A stretch of DNA of 48,451 bases from JAWKTM01 sp041399085 (GCA_041399085.1 JAWKTM010000057.1:1-48451); one strand, 5' to 3'. Numbered from the stretch's first letter, positions 35,868 through 45,183 are shown. The notes: generated by a model from the sequence alone, not told the origin. A program made the numbers and translations.

Positions 35868-37181
35868 ATGGGCACGTCGACCGGGCTGCGATTCGAGTAT
35901 GAATGGGTTGATCCTGGGGCTGCCCGAGGAGCGGAACTTCGCGCGACTTGGGCTTCTTTCGCCTTGTTCGTCGCCGACAAGACTGCCACGGAATGCTTCG
36001 ATTTGAGCTGCCGCTCGGTCCGGGATCGCGTTTTCATTGCGCTTTATCCTTTGGCAGAGTGGTTCGCCGATCATTGGTGGTTTATTCGGGCCGAGAACGA
36101 GAGCGTAAATTCGCCTCGGGCTGGCACGTTTGAACGCCGGCATAACATCCGCTGGGCTCGCGAAGGATTCGTACTTCCTGCCGTGAGCTTCGCCTCGCTG
36201 GGTGAGCATTTGACGGTTCAATGGCAACCGTCCGATTTTCCCGATGCTTCGATTCGGTTCATTTCTTGGGGAAGTGAACTGATTCCCGCAAGACAAGCGT
36301 TAGAAAGCATCCGACAATTTGTGAATGCGGTCGTCATGCGACTTGACGCGTCGGGGATTACGGGGACGACGTTGCACGACCAATGGGTGGCCATCGCGAG
36401 TGCGACCGCCGAAGAACAAAGGTTTTGTGAAGCAAGCGCACGATTGGGAGTTGATCCCTATTCGGTCGACGACGAGTTCGAGTCGGCTCTGATGGATGCG
36501 GCCAGCCGAGTCCGACACGATTTGCTGAGCGATTTTCTCTCGGTGGCAAATGCTCCCACTCTGCGCGCTCAGGCAGAAGAGTTTCAGGCCGCAACCGAAG
36601 CCATCGCTGAAGATCAAGACAGCTTCGATCCGTTGGAGGGTTTGCGGAGCGTAGCGCCCCAGGTTCAGAGTTTTCCAAATCCCTGGGAATCCGGCTATCG
36701 ATTCGCTCAACAGCTTCGCCAAGCGTTGCACGTTTCGCCGTGGAAGTCGCGTTCGCTTGATGATTTGGCCCAGCATTTGCGCGTTGAGAATCTCGAGCGA
36801 TGCTTAATTAATGAGCCCCTGCCGTGGCCTGCGATTGACGCTCTCGTCGGCAGCAACATTCGCCAAGCCCCTAAGTTCGCGATTGCGAAGCCACGGGCGG
36901 ATTCCAGACAATACGCTTTTTGCCGCGCTCTTTTTGAGCATCTTACGCTTCCCCGTGAACGCTTCGCGATGGTGAACCGCTTACGAACCGAGCGTCAGCA
37001 AATGAATCGCGCTTTCGCGGCGGAGTTTCTCGCTCCTTGGGAAATGCTGCAACGCGATATTTCCGCCTCCACGATTGGTGAGGAGGAAGTTAGTGAGTTG
37101 GCGGCGGAATACGGCGTATCCGAATTTGTGATCCGACATCAACTCGAGAATCATCAACTCGCGCAGGTTTCCGAGTATTAG
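35868..37181 (+). CDS. ImmA/IrrE-like protein with degenerate zinc site
   Basis: A 437-residue cytoplasmic protein. Residues 1-270 are a large N-terminal region with many Trp and acidic residues and no recognised family. From about 272 the pattern follows ImmA/IrrE proteins: NPWESGYRFAQQLRQALHV, SLDDLAQHL, a helix at about 345-360, then MNRAFAAEFLAPWEML (about 379-394) and a C-terminal helix-turn-helix-like block (VSELAAEYGVSEFVIRHQL). Where active members have HExxH, this protein has C352-R-A-L-F-E-H358, so both zinc His and the catalytic Glu are missing and it should not be a protease. IrrE-type proteins typically act with a repressor or partner. Role unknown. Confidence 0.72.
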   Translation: MGTSTGLRFEYEWVDPGAARGAELRATWASFALFVADKTATECFDLSCRSVRDRVFIALYPLAEWFADHWWFIRAENESVNSPRAGTFERRHNIRWAREGFVLPAVSFASLGEHLTVQWQPSDFPDASIRFISWGSELIPARQALESIRQFVNAVVMRLDASGITGTTLHDQWVAIASATAEEQRFCEASARLGVDPYSVDDEFESALMDAASRVRHDLLSDFLSVANAPTLRAQAEEFQAATEAIAEDQDSFDPLEGLRSVAPQVQSFPNPWESGYRFAQQLRQALHVSPWKSRSLDDLAQHLRVENLERCLINEPLPWPAIDALVGSNIRQAPKFAIAKPRADSRQYAFCRALFEHLTLPRERFAMVNRLRTERQQMNRAFAAEFLAPWEMLQRDISASTIGEEEVSELAAEYGVSEFVIRHQLENHQLAQVSEY

Positions 37182-37224
37182 GCGTTGGCCAGATTTACGA
37201 CGCGACCCCATGCTGTCTTTGCAT

Positions 37225-38745
37225 TCACCCCAGCGATGCGATCTTTTTAAAGTCGGCTTTTAGTGACTGATACAAGTCTTGGTAGATCGGGAACGACTGA
37301 TCGTAGATGCGTTTTGCCTTGGCGTTGACTGGCGTTTCCGAAGTGACGGAGATCGTGGCGGCGCAGGCCTCTTCGATGTTCTTGTACGCTCCCGCGCCGA
37401 CGGCCGCCAGCAACGCCACGCCAAAGGCCGGGCCTTGCTCGGCGTTGATCGTCACGACCTTTTTACCGAACACATCGGCTTGAAGTTGTCGCCAGAGGGC
37501 GCTCTTCGAGCCGCCGCCTGATACGCGAATCTGCCGCACCGGAACGTTCATTGCTTGGATGATCGCCAAGCTGTCGCGCATGGCGAAGGTCACGCCTTCC
37601 ATGATCGCGCGGGCGATGTGGCCGCGCGTGTGTTTCAGCGTCAGTCCGATTAGCGAACCGCGCGCGTCGGGATCGGCGTGCGGCGTGCGTTCGCCGGCCA
37701 AGTAGGGCAGGAAGAACAGTCCTTCGCTTCCCGCCGCAACCGCTTCGGCTTCGCGATTCAGCACCTCATACGGATCCTTCACCTTGCGTCCGGCGAACTC
37801 CGTGCAAAGCCGCTCGGCAAACCATTGCAGCGATCCGCCCGCCGTGAGGCTGACGCCCATCATGTGCCACTTGCCATGCACGGCGTGACAGAACGTATGC
37901 AGCCGGCCTTGCGGATCAATCTCGACCTTGTCGCTGTGAACGAACATCACGCCCGACGTGCCGATCGACGTCGAAAGCACACCGCTTTTGACGACGCCGG
38001 TTCCGACGCCGTTGGCCGCACAATCGCCGGCGCCGCCCACCACGACGCATTCGGTCGACAACCCGAGTTGCTTGGCCACGTCCGGCAACAGTCGCCCGGT
38101 GACTTGTTCCGATTCGTAACACTGGGCGAATAAACCGCGATCCAACTCCAGCTTCTCCAGCAACGCGTCGGACCAATCTCGCTTGCGCACATCCAGCAAC
38201 AGCATGCCGCTGGCGTCGCTTACTTCCGTGGCGAATTCACCGGTCAAACGACGGCGGATATCGTCTTTCGGCAACAGCACCTTCACCGTGCGATCGAAGT
38301 TCTTGGGCTCGTTGTTGCGGAGCCACAGAATCTTTGGCGCGGTGAAGCCCGTCATGGCGGGATTGGCGACCATCTGGATCAACGCCTCGCGGCCGCCGGC
38401 TCGTCGTTCGATCTCGTCGCATTCGGCGGCCGTGCGTTGGTCGTTCCACAGCAGCGCCTTTCGCACCACGCGATTCTGTTTGTCCAAGAACACCGAGCCA
38501 TGCATCTGCCCCGAAAGCCCGATAGCTTTCACGTCGGCCGGCTTCAGCTTCGCGGCCTTCACCACGGCCTTCACGGTCTTCACCGTCGCTTGCCACCAAT
38601 CCTCCGGATCCTGTTCGCTCCACATCGGCTTGGGATGGTAGATCGGGTAGCCCGCGCTGGCTTCGGCCAGAATCGCGCCGGTCTCGTCGATGGCCAGCGT
38701 CTTGGTGCCGGAAGTGCCGATATCAATGCCGAGAAAAACACTCAT
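37225..38745 (-). CDS. xylB: Xylulokinase
   Basis: A 506-residue FGGY-family sugar kinase, the usual length. The start is the ATG at 38745, supported by GGAG upstream; the longer open frame reaching 39885 only shadows the gene on the other strand. Motifs: phosphate-1 loop FLGIDIGTSGTKTLAID with D8, the xylulokinase signature GLSGQMHGSV (76-85), LWNDQRT at 99-105, the GGAGDCAANGVGTG active-site Asp and the C-terminal GGGSKSALWRQL adenosine block. It phosphorylates D-xylulose with ATP in the cytoplasm, in xylose catabolism. No xylose isomerase is adjacent. It is divergent from a solute-binding lipoprotein gene (243 bases between), which may supply the sugar (inference). Confidence 0.93.
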   Translation of the reverse strand: MSVFLGIDIGTSGTKTLAIDETGAILAEASAGYPIYHPKPMWSEQDPEDWWQATVKTVKAVVKAAKLKPADVKAIGLSGQMHGSVFLDKQNRVVRKALLWNDQRTAAECDEIERRAGGREALIQMVANPAMTGFTAPKILWLRNNEPKNFDRTVKVLLPKDDIRRRLTGEFATEVSDASGMLLLDVRKRDWSDALLEKLELDRGLFAQCYESEQVTGRLLPDVAKQLGLSTECVVVGGAGDCAANGVGTGVVKSGVLSTSIGTSGVMFVHSDKVEIDPQGRLHTFCHAVHGKWHMMGVSLTAGGSLQWFAERLCTEFAGRKVKDPYEVLNREAEAVAAGSEGLFFLPYLAGERTPHADPDARGSLIGLTLKHTRGHIARAIMEGVTFAMRDSLAIIQAMNVPVRQIRVSGGGSKSALWRQLQADVFGKKVVTINAEQGPAFGVALLAAVGAGAYKNIEEACAATISVTSETPVNAKAKRIYDQSFPIYQDLYQSLKADFKKIASLG

Positions 38746-38988
38746 GAAAGCCAACACTCCAGGGGCGAAATCGTGGTCGGAAAGCGAATGGGCGAAACGA
38801 GCCGAACGGCCGGAGCGGCGATTGTAGCGGGCAATGAATGGGACTCGCAACAGCCTCGCGAGTGACGCGGCGGACGGCATCCGAAGCAACAGTTCGGGGC
38901 GGGTGGCACGCCCAGAGTCTTCGACGGGCATCTCCGCTATGATGCCCTGACCTCGAACCACCCGAACTGACATTGCGTACTTGCTCGC

Positions 38989-40580
38989 ATGAATGCATCT
39001 CTCATTGAAGTGACTCCGCCGAGTTTCCATGATTTCCGTGACGCATCGCCAGTCGCGAGCGGCGTGTGGCGACGATCGCCGCTCGTGCTGTTGTTGCTGG
39101 CGAGCATCCTGTTTGCCGGCTGTCTGCCTTCGTCCACGGATTCCGAATCGCGGACGGACCGAGCGGCGTCGGGCGATTCTGGGGCAGGCGATTCTGGGGC
39201 AAGCGATGCCGCGACGGATTCTCTCGCGTTGCCCAAGATCCGCTTGACGGTGGTCGACGACGCGCCGCTGGCCGAAGCCGTCGAGCGTCACTGGAACGCG
39301 CGATCGGCGGGCGAAGTGGTCGTGCGCAACATCGCGTCGGCCGAATTGCTGGCGGCCGAACATCTGAACTCCGACGCGGTGATTTATCCGTCGGGGCTGC
39401 TGGGCACGTTGGCCGAACGCCGGTGGATTGTTGAGTTCCCGATGGAGCCGATCGATGCGGCCGAATACCAGCGGGACGAAATCTTCACGCTCCAGCGGCT
39501 GCACGAGCCGGCTTGGGGCAAGGCAATTTACGCCGTGTCGCTGGGCTCGCCGCAATTGGTCTTGGCGTATCGGCGAGACATCTTCGAGCGGCTGAAGGTC
39601 CAACCGCCGACGACTTGGGCCGAGTATCAAACGCTGGTCGAACAACTGGGCGATCGTGCGTTGTTGGGCGAGTTGGCTCCGGCTGACGATGCCGCTTGGA
39701 CAGCGACCGTCGAACCGAATGACCAGGGTTGGGCAGCGTTGATGCTGTTGGCCCGAGCGGCCCCGTACGCTCGGCATCGCAGCCAGTTTTCGACACTGTT
39801 CAACGTCCGCACGATGCAACCGTTGATCGACGGGCCACCGTTCACCCGCGCGCTGGACGAGATGCGGATGGCGATCGGCCAACAACCGGCAACCACGCCC
39901 GACCGCGCGTGGCAGCGGCTCGTGCGGGGCGAAACAGCGATGGCTGTCACTTGGCTGCCGGCGACGACCGACAAATCATCGGACGATTCGGATTCGGCCG
40001 CGGCGGCGAACGAAACCGGCATCGTTGAACCAGATGCGATCGGTTTCGCGGAGCTGCCAGGCGCGGCCGAGATGTACAACTTTCGCAACGAGCGTTGGGA
40101 GCCACGGGGCGAGGACGACGAGCCTCGCGTGCCGGTGGTTGGCATCGCTGGGCGGCTCGGTTCTGTCTGCTCGGTGGCTCGCAGTCCACGCCGCGGCGGC
40201 CTTGCTGGCTTGGATCAGCGGCAAGGAAATGAGCAGCGTCGTTTCTCCGGCGAGCTCGGCGACCACGATGTTTCGCGAATCCCATCGGCAACAACCCAGT
40301 TCATGGATCGCCGTGCGGTTGTCGCCCCAATCGACGGCCGCACTTGCCGCCGCCATGTCCGCCGCTCAGAACCGCCCTTGGAGCCTCGACGCGCTTTCGC
40401 ATCCCTGGCCGCGAGCGTTATCTGCAGACGCTGGACGAAGCCGCCATCGCTTCCCTTGCAGGCGACGAATCCTCGGCCGATTCGCTGAAGAAGACGGCCG
40501 CCGAATGGACGAAGCTCACGGATCAACTCGGCCAGGAGTCGCAGCGTTTGGCCTACCGGCACAGCTTGGGTTTGGATTAG
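38989..40580 (+). pseudogene. ABC-type extracellular solute-binding lipoprotein, frameshifted twice
   Basis: The start at ATG 38989 lacks a clear ribosome site. Residues about 28-45 (SPLVLLLLASILFAGC) give a lipoprotein signal. The mature part has a disordered Ser/Gly/Asp spacer (tandem SGAGDSGA), then a family-1-like periplasmic sugar-binding fold (RRWIVEF, YAVSLGSPQLVLAYRRDIFERL, PTTWAEYQTLVEQL). The first frame goes wrong at about 40175-40195, after GSVCSVARS. The continuation (AAAALLAWISG ... SATTMFRESH) is one frame on, and after about 40395 the C-terminus (RIPGRERYLQTLDEA ... YRHSLGLD) is in the third frame, ending 40580. Each change behaves like one extra base. No permease or ATPase gene lies nearby. 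True decay or assembly error remains open. Confidence 0.8.
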
Positions 40581-40641
40581 CCGTTGTTCGTGGCCAGCCG
40601 AGTCAAGCATCCCGTCACGCTCGGCTCATTCGCGAACGGCG
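40581..40641. terminator. Weak bidirectional terminator candidate
   Basis: Nested arms GCCGTT (40581-40586)/AACGGC (40636-40641) and AGCCGAG (40597-40603)/CTCGGCT (40621-40627) lie between the convergent solute-binding and methyltransferase genes, partly inside the latter's 3' end. No T run follows. Confidence 0.25.
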
Positions 40642-41288
40642 GTCCAAGTCCAATGGCGGTCGCTCGTCATCTGAACGGTGGCGGCCGCGTAGCCCAACGG
40701 CGCGAGCAGCGCGCGGACTTCGCCCACCGTCAACGCCGCGTGCAACGATTGCTTGAACAATTGCCGCGCGTGATCGGATTCGCCACCCGCGTACAGATCG
40801 ACCAGTCGCCGCAACTCGTCTTGATCCGTGGGTCGCGCCAGGTCGCGAAAGAACAGCCGCCCGCCCGGCTTCGTCACCCGGATCGCTTCGTAGAAAACGC
40901 TGGACGGATCGGCGATGTGATGAATGATGCTGTTCGACATCACGGTGTCGAACATGTTGTCGGCGAATGGCATGTCTTTCGAGTCGATCTGTTGAAGCTC
41001 GATGCGGTGCGTTAGCCCGGCGACCTCGAGGTTGTACATCGCCAAGTCCAACATGTAGGCCGACAGATCGACCGCCATCACCCGACAGTCTTCGCAACGG
41101 CGACACAATTCGATCGGAATTCTTGCGGTCCCGGTGCCCAGGTCCAAAACGTCGCCGACGACGAAGTCCGACGACAACATATCCGCGACGAACGCTTGAT
41201 TGACTGCCGAGTGGTCCATCTCGTCATATTCGCGAGCTTCTTCGGGCGTGTCCATCACTTCCGGTTCAAGCTGGCGGGCGAGCGTCAT
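40626..41288 (-). CDS. Class I SAM-dependent methyltransferase
   Basis: A 220-residue protein. The ATG at 41288 has AGGAG 9 bases upstream; the longer frame overlaps the permease gene. The SAM-binding motif I is VLDLGTGTARIPIEL (about 46-60), followed by MAVDLSAYML, DMPFADNMFDTVMSNSIIHH and KPGGRLFFRDLARP, typical of the UbiE/COQ5-like fold. The last 80 residues fit a variable lid (RHWTWTAVRE). The substrate cannot be assigned. Its start overlaps the permease's end by 23 bases, so the two genes are cotranscribed; a functional link is not obvious. Confidence 0.88.
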   Translation of the reverse strand: MTLARQLEPEVMDTPEEAREYDEMDHSAVNQAFVADMLSSDFVVGDVLDLGTGTARIPIELCRRCEDCRVMAVDLSAYMLDLAMYNLEVAGLTHRIELQQIDSKDMPFADNMFDTVMSNSIIHHIADPSSVFYEAIRVTKPGGRLFFRDLARPTDQDELRRLVDLYAGGESDHARQLFKQSLHAALTVGEVRALLAPLGYAAATVQMTSDRHWTWTAVRE

Positions 41289-43137
41289 GGGGCTTTTCTC
41301 CTGTGTCGGCGGAATGGAATTCACCGTCCGACGTGATGGGAACGAGTTGTCCGGTTCGCCCGCCCCACCAGCCCCAAGCCGCCAGCAACACGGCAACCGT
41401 CAGATAGGCCGCGGCCATGTACAGCGGCGTTTGTCCGGCGGCATTGTTGGGCAAGTTTTCCGGCAAGGCAAACGGATTAACGAGCGGGCTGCCGGGCAGC
41501 GGCGAATGAATGATGCCGAACAAACTGCATACCGCGGCGAGCAGAAAATAGCCGCCAGCCAGTTTCAACCGGCGGTCGATGATCGCGGCCAACGCCGAAG
41601 CCCACAAGAGGCTGGTCACAATGAAGCCGCCGGCCAGCATGCGCAGTGTCTGCATGTCTTTGCCGAGCGGTCCCAGCGGCTCGCCCACGGCGCCCGTCGC
41701 CGGATTGCCGGCCATCGATTCAAGCAACTGGCCTTGTTGTTCGAGCTCCCCGGTTAGCCGCGCCAATTCCGACGCGGACGAATCGCCGCCGACTTCGGAA
41801 GCCGCCGTCGCTTGCGAATCGACTTCGGCTTTGACCGCCGCGATTCGTTGGTTGAGCACCGCCACTTGGCCAGCGTATTGTCCCTGAACATTGTCCAGGA
41901 AAATCATCGCCAACGCGGCCAAAGCCGGAACGCACGCGAGCGCGACGGCCGCATAGTGCCGCTTGGCCGTGGCGTGAAAACTTTGAGCCGTAATCTCCAG
42001 CCCGATGAAAATCAGAATCGGGAACACGGTCGCTTTGGGAATCAGCAAATACAGATAGCCGAAGTAGCCGAACACACCGGCCGTTCCCACGAACAACGCC
42101 GTGGCCAGCGTGTAGGCGGCCCGGCCGCCCATCGCTTTGTAAGCCGGATGTCCGATGTAGGGCGTGGTTTGAATCACGCCGCCGCACAGGGCCGCGATCA
42201 GCGTCGCGAACGCTTCGACCGCCACGACTCGATTCGTATCGAACTCGTCGCCGACCGCGGCGGCGCTCTCCGTGCAGTCGATGCCACCGACGACCGTGGC
42301 CAACGCGAAAGGAATCACCAACGGCAGATACTTCAGCGAATCGTCCAACGCCCCCAGCCATTCAAACCGGAACACTTGCAGCCAGCCGGTGGGCAGCAAC
42401 GCTTGGGCCGGATTTTCGATGCTGGCATGGGCCTCGAAGCCCAGCAGATCGAAGCTTTGCATCGTATAGAACAGAATCGCTCCGACGAGCAAAGCTCCCA
42501 GCGCTCCCGGCACTCGCCCCGGCAACCGGACTCGCGCGACCAATGTTGTCAGGATCACGGCCAGAGACGCCAATCCCACAATGGGAAAATGCAGAATCTC
42601 CAACAGCGGCAAAAAGCTGATTAGCACCAGCGCCACGGTAGCCAGCGACCCGAGCAAACCGGCTCGCGGCACGCATCGCCGAACCCAATTCGATCCGAAC
42701 GAACAAGCGAACTTGAACAGCCCGCTGATGAAAATTGCGCAGATTCCGATGTGCCACGTGTAAACCGCCGCCTGCTCGACCGGCATGGTTTGCTTGGCCT
42801 CGACAAACGCTGGTCCCAGGACAAAGAAAACCATCCCAATCGTGCTAGGCGTGTCCAGCCCTAAAGGCATGGCGGTAATTGAGTTACGGCCGGTTCGCCG
42901 AGCCAGCGCGAGTGCCATCCAAAAGAACAGCAAGTCGCCCACGAAAACACCTACGGCGGTGCCCGGCACCATGTGTTGCAGGGCGAACGTTGTAGGAAAT
43001 TCAAAAACGACCGCCAGCAGGCTGACCGTCAAAAGCAGATCGGCGATGTTATCTAACATCAAGCCGAAAAAGGCGTTAACGTCGCCCGGAGCGGCCCAGC
43101 GGTAGCGCGGATTTGACACAGGCGATACGGAAGGCAC
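41266..43137 (-). CDS. NCS2-family permease with coiled-coil insert
   Basis: A 623-residue multi-span inner-membrane protein. Family-like segments are NAFFGLMLDNIADLLL, PGTAVGVFVGDLLFFWM, ITAMPLGLDTPS, VVGGIDCTESAAAVGDE and GGVIQTTPYIGHPAYKAMG, which match the NCS2 (xanthine/uracil, AzgA-like) superfamily. A soluble, Ala/Glu-rich stretch of about 60 residues with coiled-coil character (VLNQRIAAVKAEVDSQ ... LTGELEQQGQLLESM) interrupts the last membrane helices, which makes it longer than the ~450 usual residues. The GTG start at 43137 is uncertain; no good ribosome site is seen. Probably a nucleobase or related anion importer (inference). Confidence 0.85.
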   Translation of the reverse strand: MPSVSPVSNPRYRWAAPGDVNAFFGLMLDNIADLLLTVSLLAVVFEFPTTFALQHMVPGTAVGVFVGDLLFFWMALALARRTGRNSITAMPLGLDTPSTIGMVFFVLGPAFVEAKQTMPVEQAAVYTWHIGICAIFISGLFKFACSFGSNWVRRCVPRAGLLGSLATVALVLISFLPLLEILHFPIVGLASLAVILTTLVARVRLPGRVPGALGALLVGAILFYTMQSFDLLGFEAHASIENPAQALLPTGWLQVFRFEWLGALDDSLKYLPLVIPFALATVVGGIDCTESAAAVGDEFDTNRVVAVEAFATLIAALCGGVIQTTPYIGHPAYKAMGGRAAYTLATALFVGTAGVFGYFGYLYLLIPKATVFPILIFIGLEITAQSFHATAKRHYAAVALACVPALAALAMIFLDNVQGQYAGQVAVLNQRIAAVKAEVDSQATAASEVGGDSSASELARLTGELEQQGQLLESMAGNPATGAVGEPLGPLGKDMQTLRMLAGGFIVTSLLWASALAAIIDRRLKLAGGYFLLAAVCSLFGIIHSPLPGSPLVNPFALPENLPNNAAGQTPLYMAAAYLTVAVLLAAWGWWGGRTGQLVPITSDGEFHSADTGEKPHDARPPA

Positions 43138-43333
43138 GGATTTTGCGTTCAGGAAGAGTTCTGAGTTTAGGATGGCTCAAAACGCCTGTCAATTCGACAG
43201 CCACGGCGGGCCTGCCTGCCAGTTCGACATGAATTTTCGTTCAAGATCGGACAAACAAGCGACTTAGCGTTCGCGAGTCGCGGATGGATCGGTTAAAATA
43301 TCCCACGAACTCTCCTCAGATTGGTTCGTAGAA

Positions 43334-43981
43334 ATGAAAGCTGCTACCACGAGCATGTATACGGAACAGGATTCCCACCGTTCAACCTCCCCGGTGACGG
43401 ACGAGCAACTGCTGCTGGAGTATCGCCAGACAGGAAATCGAGACCTGTTTGCCGCTCTGGTACGGCGTTACGAACGAGAAATGTACAGCTATCTGCGCCG
43501 CTATTTGGGCGACGCGGAGATGGCGGAAGACGCTTTCCAGGCGACGTTCCTTCAGATTCATCTGAAGAGCGACCAGTTCGAGGAAGGCCGCAAGTTTCGC
43601 CCGTGGTTGTACGCAATCGCCACGAATCAAGCCATCGATGCCCAACGTCGCAATCGCCGCCACCGCATGGTCAGTTTGGACCAAGCTTCCGGCGAGATGC
43701 GGGACGAAGTGGGCAAGTTGGTCGATGTACTGGCCAGCGACGATTCCGAACCGATTACCCATCTGAGCCGCATGGAACGTGGGTCGATGGTGCGAGAGGC
43801 TTTGGAGGAGTTGTCCGAGCCAATGCGAAACGTGGTGCATTTGGTGTTTTATCAGGGACTGAAATACCGTGAAGCCGCCGAGGCTTTGAGCGTTCCGGTC
43901 GGAACGGTGAAGAGTCGGTTGCACACGGCCATCGCCAAACTGAGCGAAGTCTGGAAGAACGCACACGAATTTCAAGATTAA
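43334..43981 (+). CDS. ECF-family RNA polymerase sigma factor
   Basis: A 215-residue protein. Region sigma2 spans about 25-95 (DLFAALVRRYEREMYSYLRRYLGD, AEDAFQATFLQIH, FRPWLYAIATNQAIDAQRR). Region sigma4 spans about 150-205 (LSEPMRNVVHLVFYQGLKYREAAEALSVPVGTVKSRLHTAIAKL) with its helix-turn-helix. A 50-residue linker joins them. ATG 43355 is a second possible start. The partner anti-sigma gene begins 8 bases after the stop, so the pair is probably cotranscribed and autoregulated (inference). Confidence 0.93.
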   Translation: MKAATTSMYTEQDSHRSTSPVTDEQLLLEYRQTGNRDLFAALVRRYEREMYSYLRRYLGDAEMAEDAFQATFLQIHLKSDQFEEGRKFRPWLYAIATNQAIDAQRRNRRHRMVSLDQASGEMRDEVGKLVDVLASDDSEPITHLSRMERGSMVREALEELSEPMRNVVHLVFYQGLKYREAAEALSVPVGTVKSRLHTAIAKLSEVWKNAHEFQD

Positions 43982-43989
43982 CAGCACCC

Positions 43990-45051
43990 ATGCGTGAAGA
44001 CTTACTTGGCTTTCTGCTCGGCGCGCTGGACGCCACCGAGCGGCAGCGGATCGAGCGGAAATTGGAAGCCGATCCCCAACTGCGAGAACAGCTCGAAGAG
44101 ATCCGGCGGAAGCTTGATCCGCTGGAGTCCATACGCGACGACGAAGATGCCTGGGAAAACGAGCCGCCGCTTGGCTTGGCCGACCGAACCTGCGATTTCG
44201 TCTCCGGCTTTCAAGACGAAGCGATTCCCCGCAACGCAAGTTTCGCGAATGCCGGCTTCGAGGCCAATCATCCCACACGACCCGCCGCGTCACTTTCGCC
44301 CACGCGTATCACGCCTGCTGCCGGTCGCCATTGGTCCTGGGCGGAGTTGGCCGTGTGCGCCGCGGTGTTCGTCGTCTCAACCTCCTTGGTGTTTCCGGCC
44401 CTGATGCAAAGCCGGTTTCAAACCCAGTTGGCGGCTTGCCAAGACAATCTGCGAATTCTCTCGCAGTCGATCGAGACCTACGCGACTCACGCACCCGATG
44501 GCCGATTGCCTTATGTGCCGGCCGAGGGCCCCGAAGCTTTTGCCGGCTTCGTCGCCGTGTCGCTGAATGAAGCCGAGTTGCTACCCGACGCGAGTACATT
44601 GATTTGCCCGGCCTCGGAATTCGCCGACCAAGTACGCGAGTCGGCCAATCCGTTTCGCATTCCCACGGCCCAAGATCTCAGGCGGGCTCGCGAACGCCAA
44701 TTGACGCAACTGCAACGCATGGCCGGCGGCAGCTTCGGTTACACGGTCGGCTATGTGAAGAACGGCGTGCATCAAGCCGTGAGGCACGACGGCCGCTCGT
44801 ATTTTCCGGTGGTTTCCGACGCTCCGACGCTGAACACGCCCGACGGTCGTCCCTTGAATCATTGGGGCCGAGTTCATCAGTTGCTGTATCTGGATGGACA
44901 CATCCAACGCGTTGCCGACTGCACGGCGGCCGATTGTGCCAACGATCATCCGTTCCGCAACAATCGTGGCGTGGTCGAAGCCGGCTTGGGCGAGAACGAC
45001 GCCGTGATCGCTCCCAGCATTAGCCCGCCGCTAATCTTCGTCGGCCGATAA
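43990..45051 (+). CDS. Membrane anti-sigma factor with pilin-like ectodomain
   Basis: A 353-residue protein that starts just after the sigma gene. Residues 1-70 are an acidic helical domain (LLGFLLGALDATERQRIERKLEADPQLREQLEE) of the kind that binds ECF sigma factors; no HxxxCxxC zinc motif is present. One membrane helix lies at about 116-138. The outer part begins LMQSRFQTQLAACQDNLRILSQSIETYATHAPDGRLPYV, resembling DUF1559/type IV pseudopilin proteins, and ends with LYLDGHIQRV, a DUF1559-like closing block. So a cytoplasmic sigma-binding head is coupled to an exported pilin-like domain that could sense an envelope cue (inference). The Cys pairs in the ectodomain may form disulfides. Confidence 0.85.
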   Translation: MREDLLGFLLGALDATERQRIERKLEADPQLREQLEEIRRKLDPLESIRDDEDAWENEPPLGLADRTCDFVSGFQDEAIPRNASFANAGFEANHPTRPAASLSPTRITPAAGRHWSWAELAVCAAVFVVSTSLVFPALMQSRFQTQLAACQDNLRILSQSIETYATHAPDGRLPYVPAEGPEAFAGFVAVSLNEAELLPDASTLICPASEFADQVRESANPFRIPTAQDLRRARERQLTQLQRMAGGSFGYTVGYVKNGVHQAVRHDGRSYFPVVSDAPTLNTPDGRPLNHWGRVHQLLYLDGHIQRVADCTAADCANDHPFRNNRGVVEAGLGENDAVIAPSISPPLIFVGR

Positions 45052-45084
45052 ACAGCGTCAGCCCGCTAGCTGCGCAATTCAAAC

Positions 45085-45141
45085 GCTCCGCCTCGTCGGA
45101 GCTTTCTTTTGGAGTGCTCCGCCTTGTCGGAGCTTTTTCTT
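45085..45141 (+). terminator. Tandem duplicated rho-independent terminators
   Basis: Two nearly identical hairpins follow the anti-sigma stop. GCTCCG-CCTCGT-CGGAGC (45085-45102) leads into TTTCTTTT (45103-45110), and GCTCCG-CCTTGT-CGGAGC (45116-45133) leads into TTTTTCTT (45134-45141). The hairpins are 31 bases apart, centre to centre, with a single base difference in the loop. Both read in the plus direction, protecting the convergent TauE operon. Confidence 0.85.
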
Positions 45142-45183
45142 CGCGCACAAGAACCGCCGCAAGCAACAACCGTCGGCACCCCC

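Noticed and set aside
37225..39885. 886-codon open frame including xylulokinase
   Set aside because: The first 380 codons shadow the solute-binding gene on the other strand. The sugar-kinase start with its phosphate loop is at 38745.
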